The position numbers and the translations under genes are program-made. The notes beneath the pieces are model-generated. The model had not been told where the DNA came from and searched no databases. It saw only the letters and a list, made by a program, of their open reading frames with translations. Below are positions 28,111-36,095 of a stretch of DNA of 64,000 nucleotides, one piece after another. This DNA comes from Plantactinospora sp039889035 (GTDB lineage: Bacteria; Actinomycetota; Actinomycetes; Mycobacteriales; Micromonosporaceae), in NCBI GenBank assembly GCA_039889035.1, contig JBDQQY010000008.1, positions 272,262 to 336,261 on the forward strand, given 5' to 3'. The first letter of the stretch is position 1. Every line of letters starts with the position of its first letter.

Positions 28111-28119
28111 GTAGGATGT
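28111..28119. promoter_or_regulatory. Operator-like word upstream of the galactosidase gene
   Basis: GTAGGATGT matches the reverse complement of the left arm of the sialidase-promoter palindrome (CGTAGGATGTT). It lies 58-66 bases before the galactosidase start, in the usual place for a repressor site. Confidence 0.4.
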
Positions 28120-28219
28120 CCTCGCCGTTCGGGCAATCCATGACCGGGTTCCGGACGGCGTCGAGGCGTGCCGACGGCGCCACGGCGGTGAGCGCCATCG
28201 CCACGCGGTTCCGGGTCGC

Positions 28220-30139
28220 TCAGTTGACGTTGTCGAACGGAAGGCGCAGCCCGAGCTTGCCGCCGACCGGGAGGTTCCGCCGCTGGATCAGGTCCAGCTC
28301 GGTGGCGGTGAGGGCGCGCCGGTAGAGACGTACCTCGTCCAGCGTGCCCCGGAAGCGGTCCACGCCGTCGATCCGTTGCCCGATGTGCAGCCCGCCGGTG
28401 CCGAACTCCTTGCCGAGGGTCAGCGAGCCGGCCGGCGCCGGCACCGACGAGACCTGGACGCCGTCCACCAGCAGCCGCAGCTCGCCGCGCGCCCGTTGCA
28501 GCACCACGAAGTGCCACTGCCCGTCGTTGTACGCATTCTGCGACTGCACGGTGACGTCGAACCGGTCGACCGCGAGGATCGCCCGGATGCGGTTGCTGGC
28601 CGGTTCGGCCCGCAGCCACAGCGCCGGCGGGTTGGTGCCGCGGTCCACCCGGTGGAACCAGAGGATCGCGTGCGCGCCGGCCCGGTCCGAGTACCGGATC
28701 CAGGAGGTCAGCGTGAAGTCGTTTCCGCCGAGGTCGATCGAGTCGTCGAACTCCACCTCCACCCGGTCGTCGACCCGGTCCAGGCTCAGCCCGTTGCCGA
28801 ACCGCCCGTCGGTAATCTGCGCACCGCCGCGGACGTACGCCTCGTTGCGGTACGGCGACACGTCCGGGGTGGTCGGCCCGGGTGCCGGCGGTCCGGGGAT
28901 GCCGGGCGGGGCGCCGTTCGGGGTCTCCAGGTACGCCTCGTTGAACCGCGCGAACCGGATCTGCTCGTACGGCGTGACGGTGCCGGCCTCGTACATCAGC
29001 GCCGCCTCGTCACCGTCCAGGCGCACCATGTCCGAGTATGCCGACGGCCCCCAGTAGAAGACCTTGCCCTGGTCCCAGGTCTCGAACCTGCGCCCCTCGT
29101 CGTAGGAGGAACGGATCCCCATCGCCTCCCGGGCGCCGGGGTGCATCGGCGAGGAGTAGAGGATGCGGTCGCCGTCGAACCGCAGCAGCGCTGCCTGCAC
29201 GTCCGTCGTCGCCAGCGCCGGCACGGTGCGGAACGGCGCGTCCCAGGTCTCGCCGCTGTCGCTGCTGATCGCGTACGCCCGGTTGCCGCCGTCGGTGCCG
29301 CGCTCGCGGGCCGACGCGTAGATCCGCCCGTCGCCGAGTTCGACGACGGTGAGCTCCTGGGCGATGACCGTACCGTCGTCGCGGGAGGTCTCCGCGCCGA
29401 TGTTCCAGGTCAGTCCGCTGTCGTCGCTGTAGAGCAGGTGCGAGCCGTAGACGTGCGCGCCGACCCGGTCCCAGCTCTCGAAGCTCGCCCCGACGACCAG
29501 CCGCCCGGCGTGCGGGCCGTGCTCGAGCTGGATACCGTGCATCGGGCCGGTGGCGTACCAGAAGTTCCACTCCGGACGCTTGCCCTCGGTCATCTCCCGG
29601 GCGGCCGTCCAGGTCGCCCCGTGGTCGTCGCTGTGCTGCACCCAGGGATCCCGGTCACACCCGTTCGGACACGGCTCCGCGCCGTTGTGCGTGCTCACCA
29701 GCACCACCCGGCCGGTACGCTCGTCGACGATCGGGACCGGGTTGCCATGGGTGGTGCCGTTGCCCTCGGAGAGCACCTGGAGCGGTCCCCAGGTCCGACC
29801 GCCGTCGGCGGAACGGCGCAGCACGAGGTCGATCTCCCCGTCGTCGCCACAGTCCTTCACCCGCCCCTCGGCGAACGCCAGGAGCATGCCGTTCGTCGCC
29901 CGCACCACACCGGGAATCCGGAAGCACGCGTAGCCGAAGTCGCCCTGCTTGTAGAGCACCTGCTCGTCCACGAACGGCGCGTCCTCGCCGATCGCGCCGG
30001 CGTCGAACCGGCCTGCCGGGACCGCACCCGCCGGGGCGCCGAATCCGCTGAGGAGCAGGCCGGCGAGGACCGACACGGCACCCGCCCGCCGGTACCGGAG
30101 GCGCCCGGTACGACCCTCCGGAGGATGACCACCCTGCAT
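28220..30139 (-). CDS. Secreted GH33 sialidase with LamG-like domain
   Basis: The 639-residue secreted exo-sialidase has a signal peptide ending about GAPAGAVPA (residue 42). The propeller carries the FRIP motif (Arg74) and four Asp-boxes of SxDxGxTW form (SADGGRTW, SDDHGATW, SDDSGLTW, SSDSGETW). A catalytic Tyr in SAYSDMV lies near 368, with Glu in YEAG just after. The C-terminal third (about 455-620) is a LamG/concanavalin-like domain (FGNGLSLDRVDDRVEV, then FRGTLDEVRLYRRAL) that may bind the glycan. AGGAAGGG precedes ATG 30139. It cleaves terminal sialic acid outside the cell and supplies the importer in this locus. Confidence 0.93.
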   Translation of the reverse strand: MQGGHPPEGRTGRLRYRRAGAVSVLAGLLLSGFGAPAGAVPAGRFDAGAIGEDAPFVDEQVLYKQGDFGYACFRIPGVVRATNGMLLAFAEGRVKDCGDDGEIDLVLRRSADGGRTWGPLQVLSEGNGTTHGNPVPIVDERTGRVVLVSTHNGAEPCPNGCDRDPWVQHSDDHGATWTAAREMTEGKRPEWNFWYATGPMHGIQLEHGPHAGRLVVGASFESWDRVGAHVYGSHLLYSDDSGLTWNIGAETSRDDGTVIAQELTVVELGDGRIYASARERGTDGGNRAYAISSDSGETWDAPFRTVPALATTDVQAALLRFDGDRILYSSPMHPGAREAMGIRSSYDEGRRFETWDQGKVFYWGPSAYSDMVRLDGDEAALMYEAGTVTPYEQIRFARFNEAYLETPNGAPPGIPGPPAPGPTTPDVSPYRNEAYVRGGAQITDGRFGNGLSLDRVDDRVEVEFDDSIDLGGNDFTLTSWIRYSDRAGAHAILWFHRVDRGTNPPALWLRAEPASNRIRAILAVDRFDVTVQSQNAYNDGQWHFVVLQRARGELRLLVDGVQVSSVPAPAGSLTLGKEFGTGGLHIGQRIDGVDRFRGTLDEVRLYRRALTATELDLIQRRNLPVGGKLGLRLPFDNVN

Positions 30140-30174
30140 GTCGCCGCCCTTCCTGCAAGAAGAGGTTGTGCCGC

Positions 30175-30201
30175 AACATCCTACGTCCAACGTGGGATGT
30201 T
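30175..30201. promoter_or_regulatory. 27-bp palindromic operator before the sialidase gene
   Basis: The left arm AACATCCTACGT (30175-30186) and the right arm ACGTGGGATGTT (30190-30201) pair at 11 of 12 positions around a short centre. It lies 36-62 bases before the sialidase start. Parts of it recur at 17427-17452, 24812-24821 and 28111-28119. Confidence 0.6.
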
Positions 30202-30293
30202 AACTAGAGAGCGCAGAGATGTTCCCGGGAACCCACCGGCGGGACGACGACTGACACTTCCGTCACCCACCCGAACCAGGCGACGATGCCCTG

Positions 30294-30575
30294 ATGACCC
30301 GATGGAAGTACGCCTACCTACACATCCACTTCCCGGCAGAGATGGAAACCATCCTCGCCGCCGGCTACCTGCAGCAGGGATCCGAAGTTCGGATACTGCA
30401 AGGAGGCAGTTTCCTGGAGATCGCGAACGAAACCGGTGCCGACGGCTGGGAGATCGTGGACCTGGCGGAACGCATCCAGGGCAACCACCCCTACCAGCAG
30501 ATCCTCGAAGACGCAGTACCCGGCAGGGTGCAAACCCCGGTAACGACCTGGCTCCTGCGCCTTCCCATCGACTAA
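30294..30575 (+). CDS. Small DUF4177-like hypothetical protein
   Basis: The 93-residue protein is Trp-rich near its start (MTRWKYAYLHIHF) and contains ANETGADGWEIVDLAERI, a pattern resembling DUF4177-type small proteins (GA-x-GWELV). No signal or catalytic residues are seen. It has its own start without a strong ribosome site and sits between the divergent sialidase promoter and the serine hydrolase. The role is unknown. Confidence 0.55.
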   Translation: MTRWKYAYLHIHFPAEMETILAAGYLQQGSEVRILQGGSFLEIANETGADGWEIVDLAERIQGNHPYQQILEDAVPGRVQTPVTTWLLRLPID

Positions 30576-30682
30576 CCGCAGCCCACCCGGCCGGCGTCGG
30601 AGAGCCCGTCGCGCCCGCCGACCGGACACCGGGAAAATGGGGGTTGACCCTGCCCCAGGGGCAGGGTTCGAGGATCGATGAC

Positions 30683-31732
30683 ATGAACGAGATCGCGTAC
30701 CTCAGCAAGCGGGCCGCCGATTTCTGCGAGGCGACCCAGGTCCCCGGATTCCTTGCCGGCATCTATCACGCCGGAGAGCAGGCCGTCGTCGCGCACGGCG
30801 TGGCGAATGTTGCCACCGGAGCGCCGATGAGCGAGAACACCCGCTTTCTGTTCGGGTCCATCACCAAGATCATGACAACCACGCTGGTGCTTCAGCAGGT
30901 CGAGCGGGACGCTCTCGACCTCGACGCGCCGGTCGTTGACCACCTGCCGGAGTTCCGGCTGGCTACGCCCGGCGCGGCCGAGAAGATCCGCGTCCGCCAC
31001 CTCGTCACCCACACCAGCGGCATCGACGCCGACCTGTTCTTTCCGGACGCGGTGGGCCGCGACGCCCTCAAGGTCTACCTGGAGCGGCTCGGCCGCGAGT
31101 GCGACGTTCTCTTCGAGCCGGGCGAGTACGTCAGCTACTCCAACGGCGGCATGATCGTCGCCGGCCGGCTGCTAGAGGTGGTGACCGGCCGGCCGTACCA
31201 CGAACTGCTCGAGCGTGACGTCTTCGCGGCAGTGGGGATGGCCGGTGCCTGCACCTCCGCCGAGCGGGCCATCCTGCGCTCCACCGCGGTCGGGCACTTC
31301 CCCGATCCGACCACCGGGGGCATCCGGCCGACCGGCATGTTCATGCTGCCGCAGACGTGGGGACCAGCCGGCGGTACGCCGATTGGCACCATCGACGACC
31401 TGCTCGCCTTCGGACGGGTCCATCTCGGCGACGGCGTGGCGCCGTCGGGCCGGCGGGTGCTGTCGGCGAGGTCCGTCGCGGGTATGCGGTCGGTCACCCA
31501 CGACCTGGGTACGCCGAACACGTCGCCCGTCGGCCTCGGCTGGCTGGTGCGCGCACTCGGCGGCACGACGGTGCTGAGCATGTCCGGGGCCTCGCCTGGC
31601 GGAGTGGCTTTGCTGGTCGTCGTGCCGGAGCACGACGCACTATCTGGTGTCCTACCACGGCGGGGCGGCGTACCGGTGCGCCGGCGGCCGGATGACCCGG
31701 CGTTCGTCCGTCTGACACGATGCGGTGCATGA
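30683..31732 (+). CDS. Serine hydrolase (beta-lactamase/PBP-like), C-terminally short
   Basis: The 349-residue protein has a class-C beta-lactamase-like fold: SxxK as SITK (after TRFLFG), the Tyr motif YSN (VSYSNGGMIVAGRLLEVVTG), and HLVTHTSGI. Members are usually 400-460 residues. This one stops just past LSMSGASPGGVALLVVVPEHDA and ends with an Arg-rich tail that looks out of frame (LPRRGGVPVRRRPDD), so the C-terminus may be frameshifted. Its TGA overlaps the MerR ATG (ATGA). No signal peptide, so cytosolic. Possibly an esterase or a peptidase of D-amino acid type. Substrate not predictable. Confidence 0.68.
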   Translation: MNEIAYLSKRAADFCEATQVPGFLAGIYHAGEQAVVAHGVANVATGAPMSENTRFLFGSITKIMTTTLVLQQVERDALDLDAPVVDHLPEFRLATPGAAEKIRVRHLVTHTSGIDADLFFPDAVGRDALKVYLERLGRECDVLFEPGEYVSYSNGGMIVAGRLLEVVTGRPYHELLERDVFAAVGMAGACTSAERAILRSTAVGHFPDPTTGGIRPTGMFMLPQTWGPAGGTPIGTIDDLLAFGRVHLGDGVAPSGRRVLSARSVAGMRSVTHDLGTPNTSPVGLGWLVRALGGTTVLSMSGASPGGVALLVVVPEHDALSGVLPRRGGVPVRRRPDDPAFVRLTRCGA

Positions 31733-32481
31733 GCGACGCGCTGGTTGGCGGGCGACACCTGTTGACCATCGGCCAGCTCGCCGACTACGCCGGCGTGACG
31801 ATCAAGGCGGTACGGGTCTATCACGACCGGGGCCTGCTGCCCGAGCCGCCACGCGACTCCTCCGGTTACCGACCGTACGGCGCCGAGCACGCGATCCAGC
31901 TCGTCAAGATCAGGATACTGGTCGAGGCCGGGGTGCCGTTGGCCCGGATCAAGGAGCTGCTCGAGGCCGGCCCGGAGCGGTTCACCGCAGCGCTCGGCGA
32001 GATCGACCGTAACCTACGGAAGCGGGCCGAGGAGATCCGTCGGACCCGGCAGCGGATCGCTCAGCTCCACAGCGGGGACCGGTTGTTCGTTTCGGCAGAG
32101 GTCGCCGGCTATCTGGAGCGGCTGCGCCAGATAGCGGTCAGCGAGCGCACCGTACTGCTCGAGCGCGACCTGTGGATCCTGCTGCAGTCGGTGGCGCCGG
32201 AGCAGGCGGCCGCATGGATCGCCGACAAACTGGCGGCCATCGCCGATCCCGAGTTCGCCACGCTGTATCTCGACTACGACGCCGCCTTCGACTGGTCACC
32301 GGACGATCCGCGCCTCCCCGCGCTGGCCGAACGGACCCGGCGGTGGTACGCCGGACGGGACGGCAACGCCGAGCCCGGGCCACCGCCCAACCCGACAATC
32401 ACCCGGCTGGCCGGCGTGGCGGCCGGCGCTTCCTCCCCGGCCTGGGCACGGATCGCCGAACTGGCGAAGGAAGCCCGTTGA
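31729..32481 (+). CDS. MerR-family transcriptional regulator
   Basis: The 250-residue protein has an N-terminal MerR winged helix: LLTIGQLADYAGVTIKAVRV then YHDRGLLPEPPRDSSGYRPY. A coiled-coil dimerisation helix (FTAALGEIDRNLRKRAEEIR) and a C-terminal effector domain of about 120 residues follow. ATG 31729 overlaps the serine hydrolase stop; ATG 31720 three codons earlier is also in frame. As a partner of a hydrolase gene it probably senses a drug or small molecule, but no ligand is predictable. Confidence 0.82.
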   Translation: MSDALVGGRHLLTIGQLADYAGVTIKAVRVYHDRGLLPEPPRDSSGYRPYGAEHAIQLVKIRILVEAGVPLARIKELLEAGPERFTAALGEIDRNLRKRAEEIRRTRQRIAQLHSGDRLFVSAEVAGYLERLRQIAVSERTVLLERDLWILLQSVAPEQAAAWIADKLAAIADPEFATLYLDYDAAFDWSPDDPRLPALAERTRRWYAGRDGNAEPGPPPNPTITRLAGVAAGASSPAWARIAELAKEAR

Positions 32482-32797
32482 ATCCGGCATGCCAGGGCGG
32501 TGGGGTTGCGCCCGCTCAGGACGGCCGGGCCGCTCCGGCGTGACCGCGCGAGCTGCTGCAAGACGTTCATCACCGGACTTGGGACGCCGTCCACCGCTGC
32601 CTGACCGACGGCACCCTCGACCCGGTGCGCCGGCGGCTACGGCAGGACCGAACAGCAGTGCGTGCCCGTACTCCCCCGGTGGCCGGAGCCACCTGAGCTG
32701 CGGGTGCAGCGACTGAAGCCGTCCTCTCCGCGACCCAGGCTCCGACAGCAGTACCCCGAATGCATGATCATGCGAGGCTGTGCATATACTATTGATC
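32482..32797. promoter_or_regulatory. argG: argG upstream region with ArgR-like palindrome and promoter
   Basis: GCATGATCATGC at 32762-32773 is a perfect 12-bp palindrome with the TGCAT-N4-ATGC spacing of actinobacterial ARG boxes. A further TGTGCATATA half-like site overlaps the promoter. TATACT at 32785-32790 is a good -10 box. Transcription would start near 32797-32798, the first base of the argG GTG, so the mRNA is probably leaderless. Most of 32482-32755 shows no gene I can support. Confidence 0.55.
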
Positions 32798-34249
32798 GTG
32801 TCCAAGGTACTCACCTCCCTGCCTGTCGGTGAACGTGTCGGGATCGCCTTCTCCGGAGGCCTCGACACCTCGGTAGCGGTCGCGTGGATGCGCGACCGGG
32901 GCGCCGTCCCCTGCACATACACCGCCGACGTCGGCCAGTACGACGAGCCCGACATCGAATCGGTGCCCGGGCGGGCGATGGCGTACGGCGCGGAGGTCGC
33001 CCGGCTGGTCGACTGCCGGGCGGCGCTGGTCGAGGAGGGGCTGGCCGCCCTGGCCTGCGGCGCCTTCCACATCCGGTCCGGTGGCCGTACCTACTTCAAC
33101 ACCACGCCCCTCGGCCGCGCCGTCACCGGCACCCTGCTGGTGCGCGCGATGCTCGAGGATGGCGTGCAGATCTGGGGGGACGGCTCCACCTTCAAGGGCA
33201 ACGACATCGAGCGGTTCTACCGGTACGGCCTGCTCGCCAACCCCTCGCTTCGGATCTACAAGCCGTGGCTGGACGCCGACTTCGTCGGTGAACTCGGCGG
33301 CCGCAAGGAGATGTCGGAGTGGCTGCTCGCCCACGGCCTGCCCTACCGGGACAGCGTGGAGCGGGCTTACTCGACCGACGCCAACCTCTGGGGCGCGACA
33401 CACGAGGCCAAGACCCTGGAGCACCTCGACGCCGGCATCGAGATCGTCGATCCGATCATGGGTGTGCGGTTCTGGGACCCGGCGGTGGAGATCGTCCCCG
33501 AGGACGTCACCATCGGGTTCGCGCAGGGCAGGCCGGTGACGATCAACGGCAAGGAGTTCGCCTCCGCCATCGACCTGGTGCTGGAGGCCAACACCATCGG
33601 CGGCCGGCACGGGCTGGGCATGTCCGACCAGATCGAGAACCGGGTCATCGAAGCCAAGAGCCGGGGCATCTACGAGGCGCCGGGCATGGCGTTGCTGCAC
33701 GCGGCGTACGAACGGCTGGTCAACGCGATCCACAACGAGGACACCCTGGCCAGCTACCACACCGAGGGACGGAAGCTCGGCCGGCTGCTGTACGAGGGCC
33801 GCTGGCTGGACCCGCAGGCGTTGATGCTGCGCGAGTCGCTACAACGCTGGGTCGGTACGGCGGTCACCGGCGAGGTGACCCTGCGACTGCGACGCGGCGA
33901 GGACTACTCGGTCCTGGACACCTCCGGCCCGGCGTTCAGCTACCACCCCGACAAACTGTCGATGGAGCGGACGGAGGACTCCGCCTTCGGCCCGGTCGAC
34001 CGGATCGGCCAGCTCACCATGCGCAACCTCGACATCGCCGACTCGCGCGCCAAGCTTGAGCAGTACGCCCGGCTCGGCATGGTCGGGGGCAGTCCGCACC
34101 CGGCGCTGCTCGGTGCGGCCCAGCCGACCTCGACCGGGCTGATCGGCGCGATGCCCGAGGGCGGCGCCGAGGCGATCGCCTCCCGTGGCGAGGTCTCCGA
34201 CGTCGACAAGCTGCTCGACCACGCCGCGATGGAGGCCGGCACCGACTGA
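32798..34249 (+). CDS. argG: Argininosuccinate synthase
   Basis: The 483-residue enzyme condenses citrulline and aspartate with ATP to argininosuccinate, the penultimate step of arginine synthesis. The ATP-binding P-loop motif is AFSGGLDTSVAVAW near residue 16. Conserved blocks follow: CTYTADVGQYDEPDIESVPG, GDGSTFKGNDIERFYRYGLL and KPWLDADFVGELGGRKEMSE. It is the long (E. coli-type) form seen in Streptomyces, whose proteins start MSKVLTSLP. That supports the GTG at 32798, with no ribosome site but a -10 box at the right distance for leaderless translation. It stands alone; argH and other arg genes are not in this window. Confidence 0.97.
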   Translation: MSKVLTSLPVGERVGIAFSGGLDTSVAVAWMRDRGAVPCTYTADVGQYDEPDIESVPGRAMAYGAEVARLVDCRAALVEEGLAALACGAFHIRSGGRTYFNTTPLGRAVTGTLLVRAMLEDGVQIWGDGSTFKGNDIERFYRYGLLANPSLRIYKPWLDADFVGELGGRKEMSEWLLAHGLPYRDSVERAYSTDANLWGATHEAKTLEHLDAGIEIVDPIMGVRFWDPAVEIVPEDVTIGFAQGRPVTINGKEFASAIDLVLEANTIGGRHGLGMSDQIENRVIEAKSRGIYEAPGMALLHAAYERLVNAIHNEDTLASYHTEGRKLGRLLYEGRWLDPQALMLRESLQRWVGTAVTGEVTLRLRRGEDYSVLDTSGPAFSYHPDKLSMERTEDSAFGPVDRIGQLTMRNLDIADSRAKLEQYARLGMVGGSPHPALLGAAQPTSTGLIGAMPEGGAEAIASRGEVSDVDKLLDHAAMEAGTD

Positions 34250-34267
34250 CTGCCGGGTCCGTTCCGA

Positions 34268-34301
34268 GGTACGGCAGCGCGCGGTCGGGCGTCGCCGTAC
34301 C
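34268..34301 (+). terminator. Hairpin terminator of argG
   Basis: GGTACGGC (34268-34275) and GCCGTACC (34294-34301) are complementary with an 18-base loop. It lies 18 bases after the argG stop. Confidence 0.45.
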
Positions 34302-34396
34302 AGGCGCATGCCCCGGGCGTCGTACGTAATTCTGAGTAGAAGACTGTTCGACCAGGAGCGGACGCACCGGCAGAGGTTTCCAACCACACTCCCTAC

Positions 34397-36022
34397 ATGA
34401 ATCTGATCGCGCGGAACCGTCTCTTCTGGGTGGTGGCCCCGGCCACCCTGGCAGCCATGGTGCTCCCGCCAGCGTCGACCGCCGAGCCTTCGGGAACGCG
34501 CCAGCCGGACCGAGCCGTCCTCGCCGACATCGCAGAGACAGAGGTGCGGGTCGAGGCGGGCACGCTGCGCGGCGAGGCCGGCACCGGGGTCGTCCGCTTC
34601 TCCGGGGTTCCGTACGCCACCGCGCCGGTCGGCAACCGGCGCTGGACCGCAGCCAGGCCGGCACGACCGTGGATCGGGGTGCGAGATGCGACGAGCCCCG
34701 GCCCCATCTGCCCGCAGGCCGGCCGTGACGCGCAGAACCAGCCGATCGTGATGGGCGAGGAAGACTGCCTTTACCTCGATGTGGTTACGCCGACGAGACC
34801 GGGTCGGCCGGGTCGCCTGCCGGTGATCGTGTGGCTGCACGGGGGCAACTTCAACTCCGGCGCCGGCTCGCAGTTCGACGGCGCCCGGATCGCCACCGGC
34901 GGCGACGTCGTCGTGGTCACCGTCAACTATCGACTCGGCGCGCTCGGTTTCCTCTCCTCGGCCGCGCTCGACGGCGAGGGCACCGTCTCGGGAAGCTACG
35001 GCCTGCTCGACCAGGCCGAGGCGCTGCGATGGGTCCGCCGCAACATCACGGCGTTCGGTGGCGACCCGACCCGGGTGACCCTTGCGGGCCAGTCGGCTGG
35101 CGCACGCGCGATCTGTGCTCACCTCTCCTCGCCAACGTCGCGCGGCCTGTTCCAGCGGGCGATCCTGCAGAGCGGCGCGTGCGCCAACCCGGTCATGACC
35201 AGGACCGACGCCGACCGCAAGGGCGTCGAGGCGATCCGCCAGGCTGGTTGTGCCGATGCCGCGGACATCGCCGGGTGTCTGCGGTCGGTCCCGGTTGGGG
35301 ACCTGGTCCACGTCCTGGCCGATCCCAACCGGCCCGTGACCGGACAGCGCCGGGACGATCCCTGGGGACCGGTCGCCGGCACACCCTTCCTGCCACGACA
35401 GCCGATCGACGCTATCCGGGACGGCGCGGCAGCCCGCGTTCCCCTGCTGATCGGCAGTACCCACGACGAGATGCGCGGATTCGTGCTCACCCTGCACCGT
35501 GACCTGACCGCCGAGGGCTATGCCGAGCTGATCGGTGCCGCCTTCGGCAATCGTGCCGAGGACGTGCTGCGGGAGTACCCGGCTGACGACTTCGCCGGTC
35601 CGGCGCTGGCGCTGGCGACCGTGCTGACCGACTGGGGCGGTGGCATCGGCGCCTGCCCGGTGCTCGAGACGGCCCGGACCGCAAGCCGGTACGCGCCCGT
35701 GTACGCCTACGAGCTTCTCGACGGCGGTCCGCCGTTCGGCGCGTACCACGGCTGGGACCTGCCGTTCCTCTGGGACACCTCCATCCCCTGGAGCCAGTAT
35801 CCGGACTACCCGGAGATGACCCCCGAGCAACGGCGGCTGAGCCAGGCGATGATCGACTACTGGACGACATTCGCGCACCGCGGCGACCCGAACACCGCTG
35901 ACCGGACTCCATGGGCACGAGCCCACAGCGGAACAACCGCCGTGCTCGGCCTCGCCGCGGACACGATCGCATCGACTCCCTTCGCCACCGACCACAGGTG
36001 CCGATTCTGGGACGGCATTTGA
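34397..36022 (+). CDS. Secreted carboxylesterase type B
   Basis: The 541-residue alpha/beta hydrolase has a signal peptide (FWVVAPATLAAMVLPPASTA, about 30 residues). It has the family features: oxyanion strand VIVWLHGGNFNSGAG, nucleophile elbow GQSAG (Ser near 233; GESAG is commoner), and DEMRGF acid region. A catalytic His lies near YHGWDLPFLW. Cys pairs suggest disulphides. Substrates are esters of unknown nature. The start has no strong ribosome site. It converges on the CtaG/CopD gene. Confidence 0.86.
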   Translation: MNLIARNRLFWVVAPATLAAMVLPPASTAEPSGTRQPDRAVLADIAETEVRVEAGTLRGEAGTGVVRFSGVPYATAPVGNRRWTAARPARPWIGVRDATSPGPICPQAGRDAQNQPIVMGEEDCLYLDVVTPTRPGRPGRLPVIVWLHGGNFNSGAGSQFDGARIATGGDVVVVTVNYRLGALGFLSSAALDGEGTVSGSYGLLDQAEALRWVRRNITAFGGDPTRVTLAGQSAGARAICAHLSSPTSRGLFQRAILQSGACANPVMTRTDADRKGVEAIRQAGCADAADIAGCLRSVPVGDLVHVLADPNRPVTGQRRDDPWGPVAGTPFLPRQPIDAIRDGAAARVPLLIGSTHDEMRGFVLTLHRDLTAEGYAELIGAAFGNRAEDVLREYPADDFAGPALALATVLTDWGGGIGACPVLETARTASRYAPVYAYELLDGGPPFGAYHGWDLPFLWDTSIPWSQYPDYPEMTPEQRRLSQAMIDYWTTFAHRGDPNTADRTPWARAHSGTTAVLGLAADTIASTPFATDHRCRFWDGI

Positions 36023-36095
36023 TCCACCCTCGCCGTCGACGCCAACGGCTTGCCCAGAAACGCCGCGCGCTCCGCGGGAGCGGGGCGAGGTCTGC

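Noticed and set aside
28376..30680. Very long plus-strand open frame running through the sialidase gene into the serine hydrolase
   Set aside because: Only the part from 30683 has protein-like sequence; the rest is antisense to the sialidase, which has signal peptide, FRIP and Asp-boxes.
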